A stretch of DNA of 64,000 bases from Oxyruncus cristatus (taxonomy: Eukaryota > Chordata > Aves > Passeriformes > Cotingidae), in the NCBI GenBank assembly GCA_013399855.1, contig VXAY01002882.1, positions 259,654 to 323,653 on the forward strand, given 5' to 3'. The notes below the pieces were generated by a model, which searched no databases, was not told the DNA's origin, and saw only the letters and a program-made list of their open reading frames with translations. The position numbers and the translations under genes are program-made. This document shows positions 40,901-52,636 of the stretch, piece after piece; the stretch's first letter is position 1, and the number at the start of each line of letters is the position of its first letter.

Positions 40901-41280
40901 TATTTGCAACATTCCTGCGTAAGAAAATGAAAAATAATATTTGATCATATTTTGTAGTGACTCATAGGTAAAACATTGCATGTATTTCTGTGACTCATTA
41001 AAAGTTTCTTCAAACTGAGTCATTTACCTTAGAGAGGAATGTGCTGGAAATCCTTTGCAGCTTGCCTATAAACCTTCATGAGAATGTAATAATTCAATAA
41101 ATGCAGCATTTACAGTATTTCACTAATAAGGAAGAAAATTCTGCTTAATAGGAGTCAAACAAAAATTTGTCTCAAAACAGCTTTTTTTTTTTTTTGGTTT
41201 GCTATTTTCTGAACTAAGGATCATGAAGTCTTATGGTCCATTAGGATCATTTTGGTACTGGAAAGTAAATTGAGTTAAGC
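37941..41280. other. Unique sequence, no gene recognised
   Basis: No frame exceeds about 100 codons. A 37-base segment ending in GTAAGT at about 39770, preceded by CTTTCCAG, is exon-like but too short to judge. A MIR-like relic lies at 40690-40765. Confidence 0.55.
40690..40765 (-). repeat. MIR-type SINE relic (probable)
   Basis: GTGAAATAACTTGCTCAGTA followed by TCATACAATAG and GCTGAAATTAGAAACTC parallels the antisense MIR core (GGTTAAGTAACTTGCCCAAG, GTCACACAGCTAG, GAGCTGGGATTCGAACC). The order and spacing fit, with many substitutions. No flanking duplication is visible, as expected for an old copy. Confidence 0.45.
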
Positions 41281-41451
41281 AACAGTATGAGGTTCAACAA
41301 GACCAAGTGCCAGCTCCCGCCTTTTGGTCATAACAACCCAAGGCAGCGCTACAGGATTGGGCCAGAGAGATTGGAAAGCTGCCTGGTGGAAAAGGGTGCT
41401 GGTCACAGCAACTGAACATGAGCCAGCAGTGTGCCCAGGTGGCCAAGAACT
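41281..41451 (+). mobile_element. CR1 LINE internal fragment (end of ORF2)
   Basis: ATGAGGTTCAACAAGACCAA, GGCAGCGCTACAGGATTGGG and ACATGAGCCAGCAGTGTGCC lie in the order of the CR1 reverse-transcriptase C-terminal region. The translation runs MRFNKTKCQ...GHNN-RQRYR, then breaks frame before SQQCAQVAKN. Similarity stops after GGTGGCCAAGAA. The 3' untranslated part and octamer tail are missing, so this is a remnant that has lost its 3' end by deletion. That is unusual for CR1, which is normally lost from the 5' side. Confidence 0.88.
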
Positions 41452-41986
41452 CTCTCATTCTTAGACAAATTAGCTGCTTCTTAAAATTTTATGCAATATT
41501 TAAAGATTTCCACTCCTATAGCTTTTTTTTTTTCCATTGCTTGATGTTCATGACACAAGAAGAAAAAAAATGGTGACCAGTCTTCTTGGGGAGCTAGAAT
41601 GAAGTCCAGAGCTATAGTCACAAAGCCTGTGCAATAATCAAAGCAGAACATGCTTCCTTGATTACCTGCTGCAATTTATCAGCGACAGCCTCCAACGACC
41701 AGGATCATGTCCATGAATCTGGAAACCTGAATATACTCTGCAAAAGCAAGACAAAATGCCACACTGAGAATGTGCCAAGTTCGGACACCATGTCACAACC
41801 ATTCCTGGAAAACTCAGGGATGTGCCTGTGTGATGGACTTCCAGCAACTAATTTGTGGGAAAACGTAAATTTTATAAAGAATTTAATCACTGAATTACAT
41901 ACCTACTATTCTCCATCAGATCAACGTCAGTCAGCCTGAAGATCATTTGATTTTCTCTTGAACACAGGCCAAATCACCAGGACTAT

Positions 41987-43152
41987 TGTTGTTTGGTTTG
42001 TATCAGTTTTGTATTGTTTTTTGGTTTTATCTGCTTCAATTCCCAGGACCTCTTGCCTGTTTACTGCAGCCAGGTTTTGGTAGCAGGGGGGCTACAGGGG
42101 TGACTTCTACAAGAAGCTGTGAGTCCCATGTCTGACAGAGCAAATGACAGCCAGCTCCAGGATGGACCCACTGCTGGCCAAGGCCAAGCCCATCAGAGAT
42201 GGTAGTAGCACCTCTATGATAAAATATTAAAGAAGGAAAAGAAGTTATTGCACAGATATAATTGCACTCGGAAAAGAGTGGAGTGATATTATGTGAGAGA
42301 ATAACTCTGTAGACACCAAGGTCAGTGGAAAAAGAGGGGTAGGAGGTGCTCCAGGCACCAGATTCCCCTGCAGCCTTTGGTGCAGACCATGGTGAGGCAG
42401 CTGTGCCCCTGTAGCCCATGGAGGTCAACAGGGATGCAGAGATCCACCTGCAGCCTGTGGAGGAGACCCACACTGGAGAAGACTGTGACCCCACAAGAAG
42501 CCTGCACTGGACCAGGCTTCTAGCAGAGACCTGCTGATCCATGGAGAGAGAAGCCCACAATGGCGCAGGTTTTTCCGGTAGGACTTGTGACCCTGTGAAG
42601 TACCCATGCTGGAGCAGGGGCTTCTTGAATGACTGCATCCATGGAAACGGACCCATGCTGGAGCAGTTCATGAAGAACTGTTGTCCATGGGAAAGGCTCA
42701 GGCTGAAGAAGTTCAACAAGAACTGTCTCCTGCAGGAGGGACCCCACACTGGAGCAGGGGAAGAACTCCTCTACCTGAGCAGCAGCAGAAACCACCTTTG
42801 ATGAATTGACTGTAACCTCCATTCCTCATCTCCCTGCACCACTGGGCAGGGAGGAGGTAGAGACCAGGAAGGAGGGAGGAGCAGGAGAACAATGCTCTTA
42901 AGATTTGTTTTACTTTAATTCTGATTTGATTTACTTCTGATAATCCTACTCTGATTTCAACTGGTAACAAATTCAACTCATTTCCCCAAGTTAAGTTTAT
43001 TTTGCCTGTGTTGGTAATTTGTGATTAATCTCTCTCTGTCCTTAACTCATGAGCCTTTCATTATATTTTTTTCTCCCCTGTGCTGATGTGGAGGGAAGTG
43101 ATAAAGCAGCTCTGGTGGGTACCTGGCATTCAACCAGGGTCAACCCACCACA
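41987..43152. mobile_element. Solo ERVL-type LTR
   Basis: The right half matches a very common bird LTR: CCCCAAGTTAAG, CATGAGCCTTTCATTATATT, CTCCCCTGTGCTG, GTGGGTACCTGGCATTCAAC, and the end GGTCAACCCACCACA. The left half has GGTTTTGGTAGCAGGGGGGC, ACAGGGGTGACTTCT and GGCCAAGGCCAAGCCCATCA, also in LTR order. The ends are TG (41987) and CA (43152), flanked by ACTAT and ACCAT, a 5-base duplication with one mismatch. The left boundary could instead be nearer 42058. A string of ~50-base degenerate repeats fills 42470-42765. Frames of up to 237 codons inside are LTR artefacts. No internal retroviral genes adjoin, so it is a solo LTR. The transcriptional orientation was not settled. Confidence 0.8.
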
Positions 43153-46100
43153 ACCATAGTGCTATTGAATACAAGAAGGCCAGTGATCCATCCAGTTTCT
43201 TCAGGGTTTAGTAGAAAAACTCACTCTCTCACCAACTCACAGAAAACTCAACAAGTTATTTTACTTTTTTGATTACCTACCTTTCCCTACATGCTTTAAA
43301 TCATACGTGTAGTTATCACAAAGAGTTCTGATCTACTTATTATTTAAATTAGACCCTCCAAGATCTAAACCATTACAAAATGTGGTCTTTCCAATGACAC
43401 CTTTGTCCTATGGATATTTCTGTTAACTTTTCTGCATTTCTTCAAAAACACAGTGCAGCAACCAGGGGCAAGGATGAAGATTGGACACAGAAAGAAAATT
43501 GTGTGGTCCTGTCCTTTCAGCTACCAACATAAGAATTATGCAAGGCAAGCTGCAAACAAAGGTGGAGATGATAATAAAAAGGATGCTTTCATGTGAGAAG
43601 GAAAACTGGCACACTACTAGTCACTACAAATATACACGTATCATGGATATTACTGCAGCTTGCTCCGTTGCCTACAAAATGTTTCTGGCTACTGAATAGC
43701 ATTTTCCTAATATTGGGATGACATAATATAAATGAAGACATATGGCAAATAACTTCAGCAAATATAAATACATAATTTAATAACTCTGGATTTCATTTAT
43801 GCCTGCTGAATGTGTGTAAACCCCATTACAACCTTTCATATAAAGTGGACAATCAAATTGTTCTCCAGATTTTCAGTATGAGGAGTAGTGTAAGAGTTTA
43901 TGTTAACTGATGTTAGAAACTCAGGTTCAAATCTTTCAGATCACACTCAATAAAATTTGTTTATGCCTTCAAATAGTTCTTGACCTTAATATTACTATGG
44001 GCCAAAACAATCTTTATCACAGAGGTTGTAGCTGAATATTGTCTTTCTTCATTATTATATCCCTCATCTTTTCTACCTTCTCTACCTAGGAGATAATCTA
44101 CTCCAAAATATAGGATCTGTATCCAGGGCACATATCATTTACCAAATCTTTCTAACAAGGTGAGAACTGAACTTGAGAATCTACCAAAATTTAAGACATT
44201 TAAAATACTTCAGGGTACTGTTTATAGTCCACAACTTTCAGCTTACAAATTAAGCACTTCAACAACACAAGTAACTGTTCTTTCCAGGAAGTAACAAAAC
44301 AACATCTAAGTATTCTCTCTTCATTCCTATCTGTCTTTCTTCTTCTCCAAACCCAAGAATGGCTATGCGGCTTCCCTGATTCCGAAGCTTTGTCTGAAAT
44401 CTCCTTTCCAGCCATTCTAACAAGTTCACCGCAAAATTTCCCATGTGTGAGAGTCCTCTCTCACAGAATCCTCTACTAAAAGTGGGAACATGTTACTTTT
44501 GCACCCATGAAAGGATTCAGACTCATGCTCAGAAATATGCTGGTTCCATCTGCAGTAGAGCACTCCCGGCCTGTTTTGAAATATTGATGCTACTTAACAC
44601 AACCTAGTTACCTAACAACCCTTATGTAACATAAGAGAGAAGTGAAACACAACACAAAAAGAGACCAAATCCCACTCAAATTGGTATCAGTTCTGTTCTC
44701 ACCCATGAGAGATTTCTTTGCTAAATAGAAAACTGGTCTCTTTAAACCAAATTAGCAGAGTTGTTAAATCCCACATGCTCAAAAGATTGCAGGATGCTTC
44801 AATGTACTCTCAGAAATCACTGAGTCCTGAGTGTACCTACCCTAGCTTCATAACTGCTAAAACTGCCCATTCCTTTTCTGGGATCTGTCAACTTAGTAAT
44901 TTCATTGTCAAAACAGAACCTAAGTGACTACTTTGTAGTCACACAGGTCTGAAATATTCAATTCTCACAACAGAGTAGTACCACAGTCAGAAGCAATGGC
45001 AGTGGCTGTTGGCAGAAGCATGGGATGTGAACTACTTGAGTGATAGTCATGAGGGCACAGACTCCAAATGCAAATCTAAATGGTGAGAAGAAATTAAGAT
45101 AAACAAACAGTCAAACATTTGCTGTAATCTTCACTGTAAAGCTTGATACCGGCAAGAGTTGTCTTCAGCAGTAAGTCAGGAACCAGTATGGCTCCAGGAG
45201 TTCAGTGCTCTCTCCCAGCCCTCATTCCCTTTCTTACCAACATACACACACAATATACTCATCATATTCCCTGAGGGAAAGGAGTCTTTCTGCACCTTTC
45301 ATTGATATGAGTCACAGTGCTCTCAATTTTTGCTTCAGAATGCAAGGTAGTACATTGCATTTCCCAGGTGCCAAAAGACTACATACTGCACTGGAAGGCT
45401 AAAGACTGCTGGGCTTCATCTTTCTGTATTCCAGCAAAGAGGACAGGCTATAAAATAGAGTATGCAACAACTAATTCCTCTTGGACAGCCAGTTGATAAA
45501 TCAGTCCAGTTAGTTTTCATCAGCATAACTCTCAAAGGGATGTTAGTCAGCATCTCATACCAAACCCTACCCTACAATGCAAAAGAAGATTTGAATTGAG
45601 TGTTTAAGCAGAGTCTATATCGAGATCCATTGGTGATTCCATAGAAACTTTATTGACAATAATCGTGGAAAATACTGTGAAGACTCTTCTATAGACCTGT
45701 AATAAGGCACATCAGATGGTAAAAGGCTTGAGAGGTCCTTTTTCTGTTTGGTTAGCTCTTGTCTGGTTTTTATGTTTTTGTGTCTTAAAGAGTTACCATT
45801 AAAAAAACAGGTCATACTTTGAAAATACTTCAAAATGAGAAGTTGAATAATGCCTGCAAAGTCACAAACTACCAGTCAATAATGATATAAAGAGCAAACA
45901 TTCAGCTTCAGTTGTTACCTGAAGCTTGTTCCATCACTTAAAAAGAGTCACGATAGGAAAAAAATATAGACTCATGTCTGCCCACTTGTTTATTATCCCT
46001 CACAAGCCTTTCTTCCTCTACAGCTACATTCAACATGGGAAGGGGAGCTCTTTCCCACCAAAGAGATGAGACAGAAGAACCTATTCAAAGACTGAAAGAG

Positions 46101-49052
46101 CTTCAGTAATGCAGAATGTCATCTACTAGCATGCATATCTCTTCCCACAAGGACTTGACATGAATACCAAAAATTGACAGCAAACCCTAGGCTGTGGGAA
46201 GGGTAGGGGGTTCATGTCTGGAGGACATCTTAGGGGATGATGCTGTAAATAAACCCAACATTTGGATTCTGCCTGTAAGCAGATACTCAGAGCTCCATAG
46301 GACTTGCAGGATGTTTGATGTTGCCAGGCTAACAAATAGCTTTGTAGCTATTTCTCTAAGAAGAATTCACAGAATAAGAGGTCTTCCTTTTAACAGGTCC
46401 TTTCTTTAATCTAAGTCCTTCCCTTTTAACAGGTAATGATACCACATTAAAGACTTAATCAGACAATTTTAGTCTTTACATGAGGGACTTTTTTTAGTTT
46501 ATATCTCAGACATGGCATAATAGTATCAATCAGCTGCACAGTTTTGAGCCCAAGAGGAAGGATTAGATTTTTTTGTTGCCTTTTTCTCTTTAGGAGGAAA
46601 GAGATTTGGAATTAAGAAATCCATCTTAACATTTATAGCAAAAAAATGGAGGCAGATATCATTGATATGGTTCTCAGAGCAGACAGATGTACCCCATCTC
46701 TTCTGGGTTTAGTTTCCCTACGTGAAAGATGACAGCTATTATGTCATCAGAAAGATGATGCTATTAAATGCTATAAAATTAGTTGTGCTTAATAGAAAAG
46801 ATTTTACTTTGAAAAATTCATTTAATTCACAATTATATCATACAGGCATATGGTTGCCATACTGGATTTTTAGGTATCTTAAGGGCCTTTTCAGGTGTCT
46901 GGGAATATTTTTAAAGGTAAAATTGTAATGTACTCCTTGCTTCAGAGACTATTCTCTGTTAATCTAGTCCAGCACAGTTTTCAGAGGCTTTTGGCCATAA
47001 GATGTGTTCTGAGCACATGGACTTCTTCACAGTCCAGATTATAGACATTCACCCTCTCACGGAATTGTAAAAGAAAGAACATTCTTTGTCCCATTCTTTG
47101 AGGTTGAAAAAGATCATTGTTCTTTATTAGAGCTCTATAGCTCTTTTGCAAAAAGATCCTTGATCATTAGACCAATAAACCAAACATAATAATGTCAATA
47201 TCAATGCATAGATCACTTTGGAAAATAAATCAGGATTCCAGTTTCTAATAGCATGAGTGAGAGTGAGGTGTCTCATATTCCGTGTAAAATCTATTTTCTA
47301 AAGGCAATTTAGTCAATTCATCTGCAGTCAGGGAGGAGATCTTGGGAAGTTTTTGGCATAAACATTATCCTCTGTTTATCCCATGAGATGAGACTATTTG
47401 TAAAAATATTTCAAAGGGAAAAAATTCTTCATAGAAAAAAAGCTGATTTATTGATAGGCTTAGGTAGTTTGTTATCAAACCAGTGTTTGAGGTTTAACTA
47501 TGACTTTCATTTATAGCTTTTCTTTATAGCTGTTTCAAAAGAAACATTTACTGCATGACAATATTGATTTTCTCTCATCCTCCATAGCACTTTCCTGAAA
47601 TTCACCGAGAAAAACTACAATTTCTGCCAGAGAGCAAAATACATACTAAACTAGAAATTCAAAACTACTGAATTGCAGGGCTCTAAGTGAGGTTGAAAGG
47701 TCAAAACACAAGTACACAAATGAAGCTGACTATCTCAAATATTACCTCCCTGGACAGGTTTTGTCAGGTCTTTGAAATCTGTCATGTGTCTGCCTCTCTT
47801 GGGAGGACTCACTGAAATACTGAAACAACAACTTCTTGCTGAGCAGTCCAGTTCGAGGTTGTTTTAGGCCATGCCTAGTCAGTACCATGCACTACAAATC
47901 TGCATAAGTTACTGTCCACACTTCTCACACATAGCAGCTGCCACCCAATTAGGTCACTTCTAGTGGAAACAGAATAATGAGCCAACCAGAAACTTCATCA
48001 GCATTCACTAAGTGAATGCCAACAGTTTTGTAGCTGGCAGAGCATATTGGCATAAAGATTTTAAAAACAGACCAAACTGACAAGAAACCAAATGAGCAGT
48101 GTAGAACATCAAGACAACATTTTAGTTTTTTGATCCTAAATATTTCTTGGATATTGAACATGAATAAAGAAGAGAACTTGAAATATTTTCTAAAGATCTT
48201 TAAGATCTGAGAATCTACCTACCTGCAAAGGTAACTGAAGATCATATATTAGAAGACACCAATGCAAATAGGCTAACCCATAGTTCAAATAATTTTCACC
48301 TTTCAGTGTGACACACCTGAAAAATACACAGTACCACACATACATACAAACATAACAGATGAAAATAAGATAAAGTATATAGGCAAGTCCATTTTACTTT
48401 ATGACCTTTGTCTCTCACCTCCAATGAGGAAATACTAATTCTTAAGAGCGGCCACCAAACGTTCATTCCAGGATGGGCACTGACCTGTAACATCAACACA
48501 GCTGGGTCAAACCTGTGCAGCACAGTAAACACTGCTCCTTATCAAGCCACACAACACAGCAGTGATTGAAAAACACAGTATCAGTCTTGTAGGAGGGAAA
48601 AATGGAGATAGTCACGCTCAAACAAAAATCTTTTCAAAGACCCTGTAGTTAACAGGAACCCTTGATTTTTAAATTATCCTTCTTCTTGTTCCAGTAAACC
48701 TATCTCAATGCAGGATCATATAAGGACCAAAACTTGGCCTTCCCAAGCTAAAATTGGAATTCCTGCTTGACTGACTTGAAATAATGTCATACCTTACTTA
48801 GTTCCAACATTGCAATATGTATGTACCCACTGTGATTACACAAAATTGTAAATAATCCATGGAAAATCAAGACCACCAACACAGGCTTGCTGTTGAGTGC
48901 ACTAAAACCTTTGAAGCCATACGACCAACACCTTATCTAGGAGAAGGGGCTACAGAAGAAAGAAAGAAATATAACCCAGTTGCAGACAGAAAAAAAAATT
49001 CCTCATTTCATATTCTAAGTGCAGGCAACTCAATTCTTTTGTGTCACCTACA
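43153..49052. other. Unique sequence, no gene recognised
   Basis: No frame here exceeds about 85 codons and no repeat family is recognised. A partial direct repeat (CTTTTAACAGGT twice, about 42 bases apart) lies at 46388-46433. Confidence 0.55.
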
Positions 49053-49090
49053 CCCCCTCCCTCCCCATTCCCATCCCCATCCCCATCCCA
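49053..49090 (-). repeat. CCCCAT repeat with strong G-quadruplex potential
   Basis: On the plus strand seven C-runs of three to five bases (49053-57, 59-61, 63-66, 70-72, 75-78, 81-84, 87-89) are separated by loops of one to three bases. The right part is an imperfect (CCCCAT)4 repeat. The minus strand therefore carries seven G-runs with very short loops, an unusually good quadruplex motif for this AT-rich window. Confidence 0.85.
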
Positions 49091-49205
49091 CAAAATATTT
49101 ACTTAGCCTCTGAGCCTTGCATGTGAGCCCTATTTTCTCAATACAAACTTTTCCTCAGGAATAGTAACAGATGTAGTTTTATTCCCTCTTTGCATTAAGA
49201 CTCCA
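49091..49205. other. Spacer with minus-strand AATAAA
   Basis: TTTATT at 49178-49183 is an AATAAA on the minus strand, 22 bases beyond the stop codon of the minus-strand frame ending at 49206. It would serve as a poly(A) signal if that frame is part of a transcript. Otherwise it is a chance hexamer. Confidence 0.3.
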
Positions 49206-49472
49206 CTACATTTTCTTGTCAGGCTTGTAAATGGCTATGACTGCTGCCCTCTTGCACCTCAACTTCATTTCCCTGGGAGAATCAGATAATGGCAGCTGTT
49301 TCACATCCACAAAGACGTAAAGAGAAGGGTTTGATGCACACATGACAAGAAGGATGCCTTCGCTATAATCAGGATGAGCATGCATGTGGGACAGGCAGAC
49401 AATGAGGCTCCCAAAGTCCAGATATTTCAGCACAGAAATCTGTTCCAATAGCTGTCCTTGACCGAGGCAGCA
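49206..49472 (-). other. Candidate 3'-terminal exon, protein not recognised
   Basis: On the minus strand a pyrimidine-containing acceptor (CTCTGTGCTGTTTGCCAG) ends just before 49472. From there a frame of 88 codons runs to TAG at 49208-49206. An AATAAA follows 22 bases later (49183-49178), and a G-rich tract starts about 90 bases beyond that, a layout typical of a last exon with a pause-type end signal. The predicted peptide has a moderately hydrophobic middle (GSLIVCLSHMHAHPDYSEG, then ILLVMC) and a basic C-terminus (KRAAVIAIYKPDKKM). I recognise no family. Each element could arise by chance; only the combination makes it worth listing. It would be in phase with a possible small exon at 51944-52005 and with 52637-52795. 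Confidence 0.22.
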
Positions 49473-50540
49473 CTGGCAAACAGCACAGAGTTGGCAGAGA
49501 CAGCCAATAGGGTTTGTCAAGATATGCATGCCTTTTTATTGTTGGTACCTGAAGTTCAAGCTTTCTTTTACATAATAAACTTTAAAAGACAGTAGCAAAA
49601 AGTGTACAGGAAACAATAATAATGGCAAAACTTTGAATGACGTGGTGTTGAACTTGATGACTTCGAAGAGCCTGAAGTCACTTTGCTAATCACACGTATA
49701 CAACATGAGATTGCCCTAAAATGTGCCATATTTCAAATCACACCCTTAACAGGTCACGGCCTCAGAATGGAATTTGAATTCCTTGTGCTATGTTTTACAT
49801 CACATGGCTGAATATCCAGTGGCTGGTCTGTTATAGGCCCTCTGAAAGGTGTACTGAAAGGTGAGGGGTGGAAATACAATTCACTGGCAAGCACTTGCTT
49901 GATATACCATAACTTTTTTTGGCTGTATTTAGTAACCTAAACGTTAAAAACCTAAACCCAAGGTTTTTAAAAATGCACTTATTTTTATAGCTTATGCAAA
50001 AGGTTATGATTCCACATTCAAATTTTAACTGTTGGGAGAAGGAAGACAAGTTAGCTCAAATCTCTCACTGAGGCCAACTTCTTTCAGAGCTCTTGCACTC
50101 ATCATTGCCAATGGGAGCCTGGACTGGATTAAATGAAATGCAGGAATGGGCCCAAGAAGCAATTTCTTTTTTCTTGTGTTGAGCAAAATGAACTGCTTAG
50201 AGTTGGGACTCTGCAGAGTTCTCATTGATAACACATTATATTGTCACGTTTGGAGAGCCCAAGAAGCATACACAAAATGCTAGAAGAAATAAATTTTCAG
50301 GTTTGATAGAAACCACAAAGAGAACATCTCATCGGTGTAATGCAAGTTGGCCTTTACAGTTGGTAAAAACAGTTTTTTCCTCTCTCATTAAAATTCTTCC
50401 ATTTGTCATCCTCTTCATCTCTTCTGATTACGTTAGAATAAGCAATCCTCCCTCTGGAGCTGGCAGGGCCCCTATTACCATTGATATGAAGGATTTTACT
50501 TCTCACACCTTTCCTCACTTGTCATCTTTTTCATCAGCAG
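49473..50540. other. Unique sequence, no gene recognised
   Basis: Nothing specific apart from the left part of the long plus-strand frame that starts at 50225 and leads into the candidate exon at 50541. Confidence 0.5.
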
Positions 50541-50856
50541 ACCCACAGCTAACAGAAAGGAGACCTCAGACAACAGCAGCACCAGTGGATTATCTCTATG
50601 CCATTCCCATAAATATATTTCTAGAAAGAGATTTCCCACATGACAGCTGTGCTGACAGTATAATTCCAAAACTATGTCTATTGCATTATGCCATAAACAG
50701 AATTCTGGGGAGATTAGTTGAAAGGCATTTGAGCATTCTGCCACCCACACCTTGCAACCACAAAGGAGTTTCAGTTCAGATAAAGTATCTGTATTTTACG
50801 GAAATAGCAAGGAGAATTTCCATGAATTTAACAAAAAGCCCCAGCTCATGGAGAAA
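50541..50856 (+). other. Candidate exon in the longest non-repeat reading frame
   Basis: A plus-strand frame with ATG at 50225 stays open for 211 codons to 50860, the longest frame outside repeats and the gap. Inside it, a strong acceptor (CTTGTCATCTTTTTCATCAG, then CAG at 50538-50540) is followed by 316 bases with no stop. At 50857 there is a GTAAGG donor, and the frame's only stop is the TAA within that donor. The segment from 50541 thus has the form of an internal coding exon starting in phase 1 and ending after two codon bases. The predicted peptide is hydrophilic, with APVDYLYAIPINIFLERDF near its start and INRILGRLVERHL in the middle. No domain is recognised. A lineage-specific exon, a non-coding RNA exon or coincidence are all possible. 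Confidence 0.25.
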
Positions 50857-52636
50857 GTAAGGAAATTTGCACCAGGAACATTCTGCAAACAATTAACACA
50901 TTATGCCCTTTGGCTCTGTTTTGTCTTGTTACTCTTACCAACTGGTATTTCCAAGAGTGCTGATACACTTAGGATCATAGAAGGACTGAACAACAGGTTT
51001 CTCTAGCAGGTAGAAGCTGGAAGCAAATTATGCACATACTGGACAGGCCAGCTAGAAAACTTGCCTAGCTGAAAGTAATGCAATCTGTACCACTGTCTTC
51101 ATTAAAATCTCTTTTGCAAAAACCACGGGTTTTTTGTGATGTCCACCAGTACTACATAAGTCACAATATTTCTGTCATGGTCTTAGAAAATAATTTTAAT
51201 CATTGCTTTAAAAAGAGCTGTACCCTGAATTTTTCAAACATTGTGTATTTGATACTGTTTTCTTTAGCTTATAGACCTTTATTTCTCAGTATTTAACATA
51301 TGCTTGGGAACAGAAAAATTATCTGACAGATTTTCGTCCTCCACTTTATACATAAGTGAACTCACTTATAATCTGTCATGGTAAAAAGTGTAATTTTTTT
51401 TTTTCCAATGTGAAAGCAGTTTTAGTGCAAGAGTTACATTCATCATAATTAAACATAACGATATCTAAAAACCTGTTCAACTACAACAAAGTAAATATTA
51501 TCCAGTAGAAGGAAAATTATCTTGAAATACCTTTCCTTCAGGCTGATGTACTTCCTATATTGTTTTTAATGCTGAACTGTAGTAACTTCTAACAGTACAT
51601 GCTGTCACAGAATGATAGGCAGTTCAAAATCACTTCTCCTATATGCTGATTCAAATGATAGGCAGTTCAAAATCACTTCTCCTATATGCTGATTCAAAAA
51701 GAGAGAAACCAGTACTTCTCTCTCACTAGATTTAACGATGTATTAGGCATGCAAGCCTCTGAAGAGCAAAGATAAGTGCATTGATACTGACAGAACTCCT
51801 TCTACCCATTCCAGGATAATTAATGTTTTACAGAAAAGAATGTGCCCACCATACCTTCTCATCCACATGAATAAATGTAAGTAACTTAAAACCCATACTC
51901 CCCGAATTCAACCACAAACATAATGATGGGTTGTAAAAGTTACCTGTAAACAAGCAAATAAAAAAGCCAGAGTCATCATGCTATACTGCAGCTCCTCCTG
52001 TTTGGCTGGCCAGTTGTATATACATCAACTTCTAATGATACTCGGCCCAACCCAGCTATGGAAAACAACCCTTTTCCCATGAAGGGTGACTACAGAAACA
52101 ATTTAAGGAACAGCAGAGGTGTACCTGCTCTATGCTAGGGGAACTAATACAGATTATAAGACTTTTCTACTTAAGATGACATACACTTTCCCTGTCTGCA
52201 CTTGGATTGCCTGCTAAGGGGAAATTTGCATTCATATCGTTTCTCTGACTTGCTCAAGGAGTAGCTGGTATTAAGACCTGGTTGAACAACGCAGGCAAGT
52301 TGCAGATGATTACATTATTCAAGTACAGACTTCACAATCTTCATGTAAATCTACATCTGAAGGATGTATCAAAAAGGTAACAAGTGATAATTTAAATCAT
52401 ACTTGTTGCTACTGCCCAGACACATTCAGCAAAACAGTAGAGAGGCCAATTTACAGTCTTTTTGACCTGAATTGTTCAAAATAAACAAACTGATTTGAAA
52501 TAAGCTTATCCAGCCTAAAACTGCTTGTGAAGATGTGCTGAAGAATATCAAAGCAGAGAACAGCGGAGTGACCAGAAGAAAGCAAGGAATGAAATTCTAG
52601 TGAGTGTAAAATATTTGGATGAATACATAAACTTAC
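50857..52636. other. Unique sequence with a tandem duplication
   Basis: No recognised gene. On the minus strand a 62-base segment (52005-51944) is bounded by GGCCAG and a GTAACT donor and encodes KQEELQYSMMTLAFLFACLQ in a phase that would fit the flanking candidate exons. Its acceptor lacks a good pyrimidine tract, so it is not listed separately. The 43-base duplication lies at 51611-51696. Confidence 0.5.
51611..51696. repeat. Perfect 43-bp tandem duplication
   Basis: The unit starting AATGATAGGCAGTTCAAAAT at 51611 and ending GCTGATTCA at 51653 is repeated exactly at 51654-51696, without a single mismatch. In a region where other repeats are old and decayed, perfect identity implies a recent event, or an assembly duplication. 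Confidence 0.95.

Noticed and set aside
42036..42749. A 237-codon minus-strand frame
   Set aside because: It lies entirely inside the solo LTR, whose internal repeats keep several frames open on both strands. No protein motif is present.
43915..43945. GGTTCAAATCT, resembling a tRNA B box
   Set aside because: No A box, no cloverleaf arms, and no SINE body around it.
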